DNA of 64,000 nucleotides. Source: an uncultured Lachnospiraceae bacterium. Lineage in GTDB: Bacteria > Bacillota > Clostridia > Lachnospirales > Lachnospiraceae. The stretch's first letter is position 1. Each line of letters begins with the position of its first letter. The notes under the pieces were generated by a model. It made no database searches. It saw only the letters and a list, made by a program, of their open reading frames with translations, and was not told the DNA's origin. The translations under genes and the position numbers were made by a program. The stretch is taken from contig CANRMA010000005.1 in NCBI GenBank assembly GCA_947631625.1, positions 92,108 to 156,107 of the forward strand, in the 5' to 3' direction. Positions 26,898-35,201 of this stretch are shown here, one piece after another.

Positions 26898-28574
26898 CTA
26901 CTGTCCCAGACCAAGCCTGTTTATTGCCGAGAAAATAGCACGAACTGAAGCCCTTGTAATATTTGAGCTTACGCCCACACCATATGTAACCGCTCCGGAA
27001 TCCACATCCAACAAATGTATATAAGCGGCTGCCTGCGAGTTAGAGCCGCTCTGCAGGGCATGTTCTTCGTAATCCAGAATTTTAATATCTATGGACAGTT
27101 CTTCCTGCAAACCTCGTTTTACCGCATCAATGGGACCGTTTCCGACAGCCTCAAACTGCTTCTCCACTCCATTATTTGTATAAGTAACAAATACTTTCGT
27201 ATCAAATTCGGATTTGGTTTCGCCGCTCAGATCATCGACACGGAGTTTGCGGAAATGAATCGGTTCCTTTTTATTAAGATATTCATTGCGGAAATAATCC
27301 ATGATCTCATCCGGAGATACTTCGCCCTGTTCTTCGGAAACCTTCTGTATCACATTCGCAAATTCCTTATGCATACCCTTAGGAAGCTTGAAGCCAAAAT
27401 AAGTGTCCATTATAAAAGCAACGCCGCCCTTACCGGACTGTGAATTGATCCTTACTATGGGCTCATATTCCCTGCCTATATCCGAGGGATCTATAGGCAG
27501 ATACGGAACCTGCCAGATTTCGCTTCCTCTTTCTTTCATGGCTTTTACGCCCTTGTTGATCGCATCCTGATGTGAGCCTGAAAATGCGGTAAAAACAAGC
27601 TTGCCGGCATACGGATGTCTGGGATGGATCGGTATCTTACAGCATCTTTCATATATTTCTATACTTTCATTAATAGACTCAATGTTAAGCTCAGGATCAA
27701 TTCCCTGTGAGAACATATTATAAGCGATATTCATGATATCCACATTACCTGTTCTTTCACCGTTTCCAAAAAGCGTTCCCTCGATACGCTCTGCGCCTGC
27801 CAACAATGCAAGCTCTGCGCTCGCCACGCCGGTTCCCCTGTCATTATGAGGATGGACGCTTAAAATAATACTTTCCCTGTTTTTAAAATGCTTATTCATC
27901 CATTCGATCTGATCCGCATAAACATTGGGCGTATTCATTTCCACCGTTGACGGAAGATTTATTATGACAGGATTCTCTTTGACTGCTCCCCATGTCTCCT
28001 GCACGGCAGTACAGATCTCAAGCGCATATTCCGGCTCTGTTCCGGTAAAACTCTCCGGAGAATATTCAAGTATTATCTTCCCGTCAAAGTCTTTGGCGCG
28101 TTCTTTTACCATCTTGGTACCCTGAACCGCTATATTGGTTATCTGATCTTTATCCATGCCAAAAACAACGTCTCTCTGAAGAGTGGACGTGGAATTATAA
28201 ATATGTACTATGGCCTGTTTACAACCCTTTATAGACTCAAACGTTCTATCGATCAATTCTTCACGGCATTGCGTCAACACCTGAACTACTACATCATCCG
28301 GTATCATCTTACGATCTATGAGCTGACGCAGAAAATCAAACTCTATCTGACTTGCGGCAGGAAATCCTATCTCTATTTCTTTAAATCCCAGTTTGATCAG
28401 ATAGTTAAAAAACTCTATTTTCTCATGTACGACCATGGGGTCGATCAGCGCCTGATTGCCGTCCCTAAGATCCACGCTGCACCATATGGGAGCTTTTTCG
28501 ATCTCTTTATTCGGCCACTCTCTTTCCGGATAGTTTAATACCGGATTTCTGCGATATCTTTTATAATTTAACAT
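26898..28574 (-). CDS. leuA: 2-isopropylmalate synthase
   Basis: A 558-residue LeuA that condenses 2-oxoisovalerate and acetyl-CoA at the start of leucine synthesis. The catalytic barrel has WCSVDLRDGNQALIDPM and the metal-binding HPHNDRGTG; the C-terminal LeuA dimer domain for leucine feedback (about 430-555) is present. Its N-terminus (YPEREWPNKEI) marks the long, actinobacterial/yeast-like LeuA form rather than the 510-residue type. It stands alone here; no T-box leader or other leu genes are visible. Confidence 0.94.
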   Translation of the reverse strand: MLNYKRYRRNPVLNYPEREWPNKEIEKAPIWCSVDLRDGNQALIDPMVVHEKIEFFNYLIKLGFKEIEIGFPAASQIEFDFLRQLIDRKMIPDDVVVQVLTQCREELIDRTFESIKGCKQAIVHIYNSTSTLQRDVVFGMDKDQITNIAVQGTKMVKERAKDFDGKIILEYSPESFTGTEPEYALEICTAVQETWGAVKENPVIINLPSTVEMNTPNVYADQIEWMNKHFKNRESIILSVHPHNDRGTGVASAELALLAGAERIEGTLFGNGERTGNVDIMNIAYNMFSQGIDPELNIESINESIEIYERCCKIPIHPRHPYAGKLVFTAFSGSHQDAINKGVKAMKERGSEIWQVPYLPIDPSDIGREYEPIVRINSQSGKGGVAFIMDTYFGFKLPKGMHKEFANVIQKVSEEQGEVSPDEIMDYFRNEYLNKKEPIHFRKLRVDDLSGETKSEFDTKVFVTYTNNGVEKQFEAVGNGPIDAVKRGLQEELSIDIKILDYEEHALQSGSNSQAAAYIHLLDVDSGAVTYGVGVSSNITRASVRAIFSAINRLGLGQ

Positions 28575-28603
28575 TAATTCAACCTCCGTTTTATTTAGAT
28601 ATT

Positions 28604-28635
28604 AAAAAAACCCGTTCTTACAACGAACGGGCTTT
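28604..28635 (-). terminator. Intrinsic terminator after the HPr gene
   Basis: CCCGTTC and GAACGGG pair across an eight-base loop, with seven T residues following on the minus strand. It isolates the HPr gene from leuA. Confidence 0.88.
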
Positions 28636-28645
28636 ACTTATAGCG

Positions 28646-28909
28646 TTATTCACCAAGACCACTCTCAATAGCATCTATAAGGGCTTTTAGTGCTTCTGCT
28701 TCATCCTCGCCATCACACACAAACTCAATCTCATCCCCGCACTTGACGCATGCTCCCAGTACGCTTAAAACGCTTTTTGCATTCGCTGTATTTTCCCTGA
28801 ATGAAAATGTTATCATGGATTTAAACTTCATCGCTTCCTTACATAGGATGCCTGCCGGTCTTAGATGCAGCCCTGTCGGGTTTTTTATAACTACCTTTTG
28901 GCTTACCAT
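28646..28909 (-). CDS. ptsH: Phosphocarrier protein HPr
   Basis: An 87-residue HPr. The phosphorylated histidine lies in NPTGLHLRPAG, and the regulatory serine region AKSVLSVLG is present, so HPr kinase control through CcpA is possible. It has its own terminator, and no ptsI or other PTS gene is adjacent. Confidence 0.93.
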   Translation of the reverse strand: MVSQKVVIKNPTGLHLRPAGILCKEAMKFKSMITFSFRENTANAKSVLSVLGACVKCGDEIEFVCDGEDEAEALKALIDAIESGLGE

Positions 28910-29113
28910 ACCCTCATTCCTCCATTTTACCTTCTGAACTTTAATGTATTTATATTTTAGTATTCTGACCCCTATTACATTTAAACTATAATCTACTCTT
29001 AACTATATCATTTTTTACATAATTTCTCAACATAAAGTTTTATTTTACCGTAGATTTGTGAAAAAATTATCATCTAAAAATACTTTATACAGCAAAATAT
29101 ACATAAAAATTTA

Positions 29114-30463
29114 TTACAACATTATATTCTGTATAAGTTCCGCAAGTTTTTTGGCTTCCGCTTCTATCATTGCCTTATCTTTTCCTTCAATCATGACACG
29201 GACTAACGGTTCCGTTCCGGAAGGTCTGATAAGAACGCGGCCTTCTCCGGCAAACTTCTCATCAAGCGCATTGATCGCCTCTTTGATCTCAGGATAATCC
29301 ATATAGTTTTCTTTTTTATGGTTGGGCACCTTGGCATTTACAAGCGCCTGCGGCATAACCTCCATAACTTTGGCAAGTTCGGACAACGGTTTTCCGGTAT
29401 CCACAACAACCTGAAGAAGGTGCATTGCGCTAAGGAGTCCGTCGCCCGTGGTATTTTCATCCAGAAAGATCACATGCCCCGACTGCTCTCCGCCAAGACT
29501 GGCGCCTATCTCCCTCATTCTCTCCAAAACATACCTGTCGCCTACTTTGGTCTTTTCAATGTGTATGCCGTTCTTCTCTCCCATTATGAAAAATCCCAGG
29601 TTACTCATAACCGTCGCCACTATCGTATCATGATTGAGCTTTCCGTTATTCTTCATATGAAGACCCACGATCGCCATTATCTGATCTCCGTCAACGATCT
29701 GACCGTTCTCGTCTACAGCAAGCAGACGATCTGCATCACCGTCAAACGCCAATCCCAGATCAGCCTTTTCATAAACGACTCTTGCCTGCAGTTCTCCCAT
29801 ATGCGTGGAACCGCAATTGGCATTTATATTGGTTCCGTCGGGATTATTATGAATTGCCACCACCTCTGCGCCGAGTTCTTTCATCGCTTCCACTGAAGTA
29901 TAAAAAGATGCGCCTTCGGCACAGTCAAGCACGATCTTCATGCCGCTAAGATCGACTTTAACTGACTGTATGGCATGGTTGATATACTCTTCTCTTGCAT
30001 CAGTACGGTATTTTATCTTACCCACGCCCGCCCCTGTAGGACAAGGTATGTCGGGAAGTCCGTCACGTATGAGCGCTTCGATCTCATCTTCAAGCGAATC
30101 CGGAAGTTTATAACCGCTTCCGTCAAAAAATTTTATTCCGTTAAATTCAACCGTATTATGGGAAGCGGAAATCACGACTCCCGCATCTACTTTGTATTTT
30201 CTTGTAAGATATGCAACTGCAGGCGTCGGTACAATACCTACATATACGGCATTCGCGCCCACCGAACAGGCGCCTGCCATAAGCGCGTTGGCAAGCATAT
30301 CTCCTGAAATCCTCGTATCACAGCCTACCATGATAGTCGGTTTATGTTTATTTTCTCTTGACAGCACATAAGCGCCCGCCTGCCCAAGCTGCATCGCCAA
30401 CTGAGGTGTCAGTTCTTCATTAGCAATACCTCTGACACCGTCAGTGCCAAATAATCTGCCCAT
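29114..30463 (-). CDS. glmM: Phosphoglucosamine mutase
   Basis: The 449-residue enzyme converts glucosamine 6-phosphate to glucosamine 1-phosphate for UDP-GlcNAc. It begins MGRLFGTDGVRG, has the phosphoserine loop SASHNTVEFNG, the metal loop FDGDADRLL, the sugar loop GGEQSGH and the phosphate loop RPSGTEPLVRV. It directly follows the YbbR gene and cdaA; this gene order is conserved and GlmM can bind and restrain CdaA. Confidence 0.97.
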   Translation of the reverse strand: MGRLFGTDGVRGIANEELTPQLAMQLGQAGAYVLSRENKHKPTIMVGCDTRISGDMLANALMAGACSVGANAVYVGIVPTPAVAYLTRKYKVDAGVVISASHNTVEFNGIKFFDGSGYKLPDSLEDEIEALIRDGLPDIPCPTGAGVGKIKYRTDAREEYINHAIQSVKVDLSGMKIVLDCAEGASFYTSVEAMKELGAEVVAIHNNPDGTNINANCGSTHMGELQARVVYEKADLGLAFDGDADRLLAVDENGQIVDGDQIMAIVGLHMKNNGKLNHDTIVATVMSNLGFFIMGEKNGIHIEKTKVGDRYVLERMREIGASLGGEQSGHVIFLDENTTGDGLLSAMHLLQVVVDTGKPLSELAKVMEVMPQALVNAKVPNHKKENYMDYPEIKEAINALDEKFAGEGRVLIRPSGTEPLVRVMIEGKDKAMIEAEAKKLAELIQNIML

Positions 30464-31747
30464 TTATTCTTCCTCCGTCTCAGTAATACTTATTCCTACC
30501 CTGACTTTTTCTTTTAATTCTATATTATCCTCAATATTAAATTTAAGTTCCATCATATAATAACCGGCTTCAAGCGTCTCCATATCATTATCCTTCATAT
30601 ATTCCGCTACATCAACACTTGCCTGTATTGAATTAACATCAACTGCTGCCAGGACATCTGCAAGACCCACAAGCGTTATCTGATAAGTACTTTCTTCTTT
30701 ATCCGTCACTCCCTCATATCCATCCGGCACATTAAGAACCTGTATCCTGTCTTTAAGCAGTGTGAGCGTCCGCTCCGAATTCTGCTCTACTACGACTTCA
30801 ACATTGATCCTTCCCTGAAATCCTTCTTCGGCAAGCACTACTCCTTCAGGCAGATAATCTTTTAAATCTATCAGCGTATCAAAGTTTTCGACAGCGCCTG
30901 AGATATCCAGTACATTTTCAGGAATATCTATGGAGTTTATATTTGCTATTGTTTTAGATCTTCCCGCTATAACAACACTGTCTCTGGTAGCGTTTATTTC
31001 TCCGGTAGCCTGATACCCTCTGGCCGGATTACCGCTCACCTTAAAGTTTATTGGCACAGTCTTTGTCTCCAATATCTCTACCGCGACACGTACCTTGTTT
31101 ATGCTTTTGGTAATGCTCGGAGACGAAATCACCTTATCATCCTCATCATACAGGTAAATTTCCGAATCCGTACCGATACTGTTGGTAAATCCGGAAACAT
31201 TTACAGATACGGCCGCGCGTTTGACCTGAGATATAATGGATTCAGGCCCCGATATTTCTATAAGGTTCTGATCCAGACTGCTGTCTCCCAGAACATATCC
31301 GTCTTTTACGGTACCGGCAGTCGCTATCCTTATCTGTAATGTCTTCGTCATCTTTTCTTCTATATTAAGTTTAACACTGTCTATCGTTCCCCTTATGCTT
31401 TCCAGCTTATCATTATACTTATTGGTGGAAAGCTGAATGGGAATAGTATTTAAACTGGTCAGATCGTTCATGTCCGCAATGGCAACAACATTGTTTTCAT
31501 CAAGCGAATCAAGTATGGAACGTTTGGCTGATATCACTACCGTACTGATAGTGTCACTGTTATCCAACACTTCATAGATCTGACCGCTGTCAGTGATAAG
31601 ATCGGCATTCTGTATATTTACCTTAACGTTGTTTACTCTGTATGTTCCTACAGGATCATTTATATTAGTAACCACAAGCCATATAAGCGCTGCAAACAGG
31701 AAAGAGCCCAGTTTGAGTCCCCAGTTGCGGGTTAATTTATTTTTCAT
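30464..31747 (-). CDS. cdaR: YbbR-domain protein, CdaA regulator CdaR
   Basis: A 427-residue protein with one N-terminal transmembrane segment (about 12-30) and four extracellular YbbR repeats, each with the V.VRxxG-like beta pattern. It starts inside the end of cdaA (11-base overlap) and its stop abuts the glmM start. In Bacillus CdaR modulates the cyclase; the role here is inferred from position and domains. Confidence 0.93.
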   Translation of the reverse strand: MKNKLTRNWGLKLGSFLFAALIWLVVTNINDPVGTYRVNNVKVNIQNADLITDSGQIYEVLDNSDTISTVVISAKRSILDSLDENNVVAIADMNDLTSLNTIPIQLSTNKYNDKLESIRGTIDSVKLNIEEKMTKTLQIRIATAGTVKDGYVLGDSSLDQNLIEISGPESIISQVKRAAVSVNVSGFTNSIGTDSEIYLYDEDDKVISSPSITKSINKVRVAVEILETKTVPINFKVSGNPARGYQATGEINATRDSVVIAGRSKTIANINSIDIPENVLDISGAVENFDTLIDLKDYLPEGVVLAEEGFQGRINVEVVVEQNSERTLTLLKDRIQVLNVPDGYEGVTDKEESTYQITLVGLADVLAAVDVNSIQASVDVAEYMKDNDMETLEAGYYMMELKFNIEDNIELKEKVRVGISITETEEE

Positions 31748-32609
31748 TTCTCAACCTGCCTTTCCCTTTCCATAACTTGCGTTTCTTCTCTTCCACAGGC
31801 TTATCCTGAATAACACGCAGGGTTTCTCTTAAATTTTCAGCGTCCAACCCTCTCTCCAGTTTTCCTCCGTAAGCCACGCTTATCTTGCCTGTTTCTTCCG
31901 ATACGATAACCGTCATGGAATCCGTCACCTCAGAGATTCCCACTCCGGCGCGATGTCTTGTTCCGAGTTCCTTACTAAGCTCCATGTTATCGGATAAAGG
32001 AAGATAGCAGGTCGCAGCAGTGATACGGTTATCTTTTACTATAACCGCGCCGTCATGAAGCGGGGTATTATGCTCAAATATATTGATAAGAAGCTGGCTT
32101 GAAACTATCCCGTCAACATCTATTCCTGTCCGCTCGTACTCGCCAAGAGGCTGCTCGTTCTGAATTACGATAAGAGCTCCCGTCTTAGCCTTCCCCATCT
32201 CTACGGAGGCTTTTACGATTTCATTTATGGTTCTGTCCGAAAAATGTCCATCGTCTAATTTAGAGGCATCGGTAACTATAAAAGAAAAAAAGTTTTTACG
32301 TCCAAGCTCTTCAAGCGCCTTCCGGAGTTCAGGCTGTAACACAACAACTATCGCTATCGCCGCTATGCTGAAAAGATTAGTAACTATCCAGAGGATCGTA
32401 TTCATCTTAAAAATGACCGCAATAAGAACAAATGCCGCAATCACCAACACGCCTTTAAGCAAAGCCCATGCTCTTGTATTCTTTATCCAGAGCAGGATAT
32501 AATACAGCAGAAAGGCAATGATAAGTATCTCCGTAACATCTGTCCAATGAATTGTCGGCATATAAAGTTTGGATAAGTAGTTTTCAATTAAGAGATTGAT
32601 CTGCTGCAT
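31737..32609 (-). CDS. cdaA: Diadenylate cyclase CdaA (DacA)
   Basis: The 290-residue membrane enzyme makes c-di-AMP from two ATP. Three hydrophobic segments (about 25-95) precede the DAC domain, which has LHDGAVIV (the DGA motif) and GTRHRAGVGISE (the RHR motif). It follows an uncharacterised membrane protein by 11 bases and overlaps cdaR, so all four genes through glmM are probably one transcription unit. Confidence 0.97.
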   Translation of the reverse strand: MQQINLLIENYLSKLYMPTIHWTDVTEILIIAFLLYYILLWIKNTRAWALLKGVLVIAAFVLIAVIFKMNTILWIVTNLFSIAAIAIVVVLQPELRKALEELGRKNFFSFIVTDASKLDDGHFSDRTINEIVKASVEMGKAKTGALIVIQNEQPLGEYERTGIDVDGIVSSQLLINIFEHNTPLHDGAVIVKDNRITAATCYLPLSDNMELSKELGTRHRAGVGISEVTDSMTVIVSEETGKISVAYGGKLERGLDAENLRETLRVIQDKPVEEKKRKLWKGKGRLRNEK

Positions 32610-32620
32610 AATAATTCCAC

Positions 32621-33565
32621 TTAACTTTTCCTTATTTTAGTCTGTCCGGCAATCTGTTTCACCTGTTTTTCAGGCCTTGTAACAGTTACCTTAGGTACCG
32701 CTTTAACATAATAATAATATTCATCATCCTCAAATTGTACTTTTTCCGCCCTCACATAATCTACATTAAATACAAAGAACTGCAGTATAAGCGCAAGCAG
32801 GAATGAAACTATCGTTCCCCCAATCGCCGCAGCCAAAGAAACATTGGTGTCAAACATCAGATCTCCAAGCAGCAGAACCATGATATTGACAATGGAACCT
32901 GCCACCATCGCTATCGTCCATGCATAATCGACACTCATTCTTCTGATCATATAGACCAAAATAAGCGTAACCGCAAATGCAACTATAGTTACGATCATCT
33001 CTTTATTGCCCAAAATACCATCAATAAGCTGCTTAAATTTCGCTACTGTTTCCTCCTCGGCCGCACTTCCCATCACTGCCGCATTTTGACCCACAAAATG
33101 AATTATATAATAAGATATTATACCGCAGGCAACCGAAACCACTGAAGAGGGAGTGCCTATAAGTCCCATGGAAATCGGGATAACATATGGTATCTTAAGC
33201 GCGAAACATACAGGCGTCAGCAGCACCACTGCCGTATCCTTTGGCGAAAATCTGAAATAAAGTAAAAACATCAGTAAAAAAGCTCCGCCCACAACTGCCG
33301 CGCACTCAAGACTGAATGCGTACATATGCAGCATTACAAAAAAAGCCGCCATAATGACAATGAAATTCATAGGCATAAAAGAACACATCAGCGCTGCGAT
33401 CAAAACCACCGGCAACTTATCAATAACATTCATATAGCCCAGGTTAGCATTGATGAGCAGCAATGAAATTAACGCCAACAAAAATTTCATCAATGGAGTG
33501 ATATAAACCTCATATTTACTGTAAAACAGTTTTAAATACTGTTTTGCAACAAGTAAGCTTGTCAT
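32621..33565 (-). CDS. Uncharacterised polytopic membrane protein upstream of cdaA
   Basis: I do not recognise a characterised family in this 314-residue protein. About eight hydrophobic segments span residues 20-265, with small Gly- and Ser-rich turns (MGLIGTPSSVVSVACG). The C-terminal 40 residues are cytoplasmic-looking, beginning FEDDEYYYYVKAV and ending basic. Its stop is 11 bases from the cdaA start, so the two are probably co-transcribed. A transport or regulatory link to c-di-AMP is possible but unproven. Confidence 0.85.
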   Translation of the reverse strand: MTSLLVAKQYLKLFYSKYEVYITPLMKFLLALISLLLINANLGYMNVIDKLPVVLIAALMCSFMPMNFIVIMAAFFVMLHMYAFSLECAAVVGGAFLLMFLLYFRFSPKDTAVVLLTPVCFALKIPYVIPISMGLIGTPSSVVSVACGIISYYIIHFVGQNAAVMGSAAEEETVAKFKQLIDGILGNKEMIVTIVAFAVTLILVYMIRRMSVDYAWTIAMVAGSIVNIMVLLLGDLMFDTNVSLAAAIGGTIVSFLLALILQFFVFNVDYVRAEKVQFEDDEYYYYVKAVPKVTVTRPEKQVKQIAGQTKIRKS

Positions 33566-33638
33566 TATTCATCCTTTCAACAAATATATCATAAGTTTTA
33601 TTCACGACAACAAACAATCCAAAACCTGACGATACTTC

Positions 33639-34031
33639 CTATTGCTTTTCATCGTACATATCTGCAAGTTTTTTCAAATTTCTGTAATATAGTCTCAGGC
33701 TCTTACGTGCCTTACTGTAACGATAGGTATATATTATATAGGACACTATCGCATATCCGCCCACAACGACGGCATACCTGATCAAAATATTCCTGCAGAA
33801 CTCCAACAGATCCATTTTATAAATGTCTGTCATAAAAAGTTCAAAATCATAAAAAATGTACATGGCAAATACCACTACAAATGCAATGGTTGCACTTATA
33901 ATGGATTTGAGTACCTGCCATCCTATATAATCACTGCGAAAATAACTGCCTATCGCCACATTTTTCTTTCCTTCGCCCGCTTCATACGAGGCAAGCTTAG
34001 TCATAAGAATAACGCGTTCTTCATTAAGCAT
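33639..34031 (-). CDS. Uncharacterised small membrane protein
   Basis: A 130-residue protein with two transmembrane segments (about 45-65 and 80-100), a soluble N-terminus and a basic C-terminal helix (KARKSLRLYYRNLKKL). No known family is recognised. It lies between the yvyF-like gene and the larger membrane protein, 73 bases from the latter, and may be its partner. Confidence 0.8.
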   Translation of the reverse strand: MLNEERVILMTKLASYEAGEGKKNVAIGSYFRSDYIGWQVLKSIISATIAFVVVFAMYIFYDFELFMTDIYKMDLLEFCRNILIRYAVVVGGYAIVSYIIYTYRYSKARKSLRLYYRNLKKLADMYDEKQ

Positions 34032-34050
34032 GAAAATCTCCCATCTGATA

Positions 34051-34458
34051 CTAATTTAGGAAACGCATTTTGGGATTTTCTTTGGTATCCTTCTTGTGTA
34101 CAGGCTTGGGCGCTTCCGGTTTCTTAATACTGTCACTTAATCTGTTTGCCATACTGTTTTTACACTTATCACAAAACCGTCCGGAAAGTATCGAGGCGCC
34201 GCAGTTCTCACAATGCAGCGTAATGCCTGAGCCTTCGGCAAGCTGCAGGCGCTCGTCGCGCAGCCACTGTTGGATCTGATTAGGGCTGACGTCACAGGCT
34301 TCAGCAACTTCCGGTATAGACGCATGCGCATGATCCTGAATATATTTCTTTACTTCCTGAAACTTTGCCTCAAGTTCTTCCCTACACTGAACGCATATTG
34401 GCGGTCCCGATACATAATTAAAAATCCTTCCACACTTTCTGCAATTTCGTACATTCAT
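34051..34458 (-). CDS. Flagellar operon protein, YvyF (TIGR03826) family
   Basis: A 135-residue protein with an N-terminal zinc ribbon (NCRKCGRIF, PICVQC), a helix-turn-helix-like middle (IPEVAEACDVSPNQIQQWL) and a second ribbon (CENCGASI, FCDKC), then a basic tail. This is the YvyF family found beside comF and flagellar genes in Bacillus. I place the start at the ATG at 34458, with GGAGG 7 bases upstream. It follows comF directly. Confidence 0.88.
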   Translation of the reverse strand: MNVRNCRKCGRIFNYVSGPPICVQCREELEAKFQEVKKYIQDHAHASIPEVAEACDVSPNQIQQWLRDERLQLAEGSGITLHCENCGASILSGRFCDKCKNSMANRLSDSIKKPEAPKPVHKKDTKENPKMRFLN

Positions 34459-34472
34459 ATAGTTTCCTCCAA

Positions 34473-35201
34473 TCACATTCCCTCGCCTATTGCAAGCGCA
34501 ATAAAATAAATATGCTTAACCCCTGCCAGACGCAACTCTTTCGCCATGGCATCAATAGTGCTTCCGGTCGTATAAATATCATCGACCAGTATAGCTGTAT
34601 TTAATTTTACATCATTACGACAGATTTTAAAAGCCTTTTTCAAATTATTTTGTCTTTCCTGCGCAGATAATTCTTTCATGGGCGTAGTATTTCGCACTCT
34701 TTTAATATATTCTGCCTCCACGGGTATGTTAAGAAGTTTTCCCACTTCCATTGCAATAAGCTCCGCCTGATTATATCCGCGCGCTTTTCTTTTACTCTCA
34801 TGGATCGGCACAGGTATCAAGGCGTCAGGTTTAAGCGCAAGAATGCGGCTGCCCAGCATGGCGGCTATCCTTTCTCCATAATATGCCGCATATTCCTGCC
34901 TGCCACGATATTTGAAGCGGTAAATGGAATCCGATACACTCTTGTATGCAAAAAGAGCCATTCCTCTGTCATAAACATGTTCTCTGTTCTGACAGTCATG
35001 ACACAAAACCGCCCTCGAATCTCTGAGCTCTTTACCGCACTTATGACAAAAAGGGGCCTTTATATATTTTATTTTATCCTTGCATTCCTCACAGATGAGG
35101 TTCCCGAAAGGCTTTACCGCCTTATCACAGACAGGACATCTTCTCGGATACACTATATCCAGAAGCATCCCACAGAATTCTTTAAACAGATTTTCCTTCA
35201 T
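34473..35201 (-). CDS. comF: ComF family phosphoribosyltransferase-like protein
   Basis: The 242-residue protein has an N-terminal zinc-finger region with paired cysteines (RCPVC, CEEC, CHKCG, CHDC) and a PRTase domain with the PRPP loop AILVDDIYTTGST. ComF takes part in DNA uptake during natural transformation in several Firmicutes. The start ATG overlaps the recD2 stop (TAATG), so translation is coupled. Confidence 0.94.
   Translation of the reverse strand: MKENLFKEFCGMLLDIVYPRRCPVCDKAVKPFGNLICEECKDKIKYIKAPFCHKCGKELRDSRAVLCHDCQNREHVYDRGMALFAYKSVSDSIYRFKYRGRQEYAAYYGERIAAMLGSRILALKPDALIPVPIHESKRKARGYNQAELIAMEVGKLLNIPVEAEYIKRVRNTTPMKELSAQERQNNLKKAFKICRNDVKLNTAILVDDIYTTGSTIDAMAKELRLAGVKHIYFIALAIGEGM

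Noticed and set aside
28575..28645. T-box or leader attenuator for leuA
   Set aside because: The space before leuA is about 70 bases and is filled by the HPr terminator; no T-box motif is seen.
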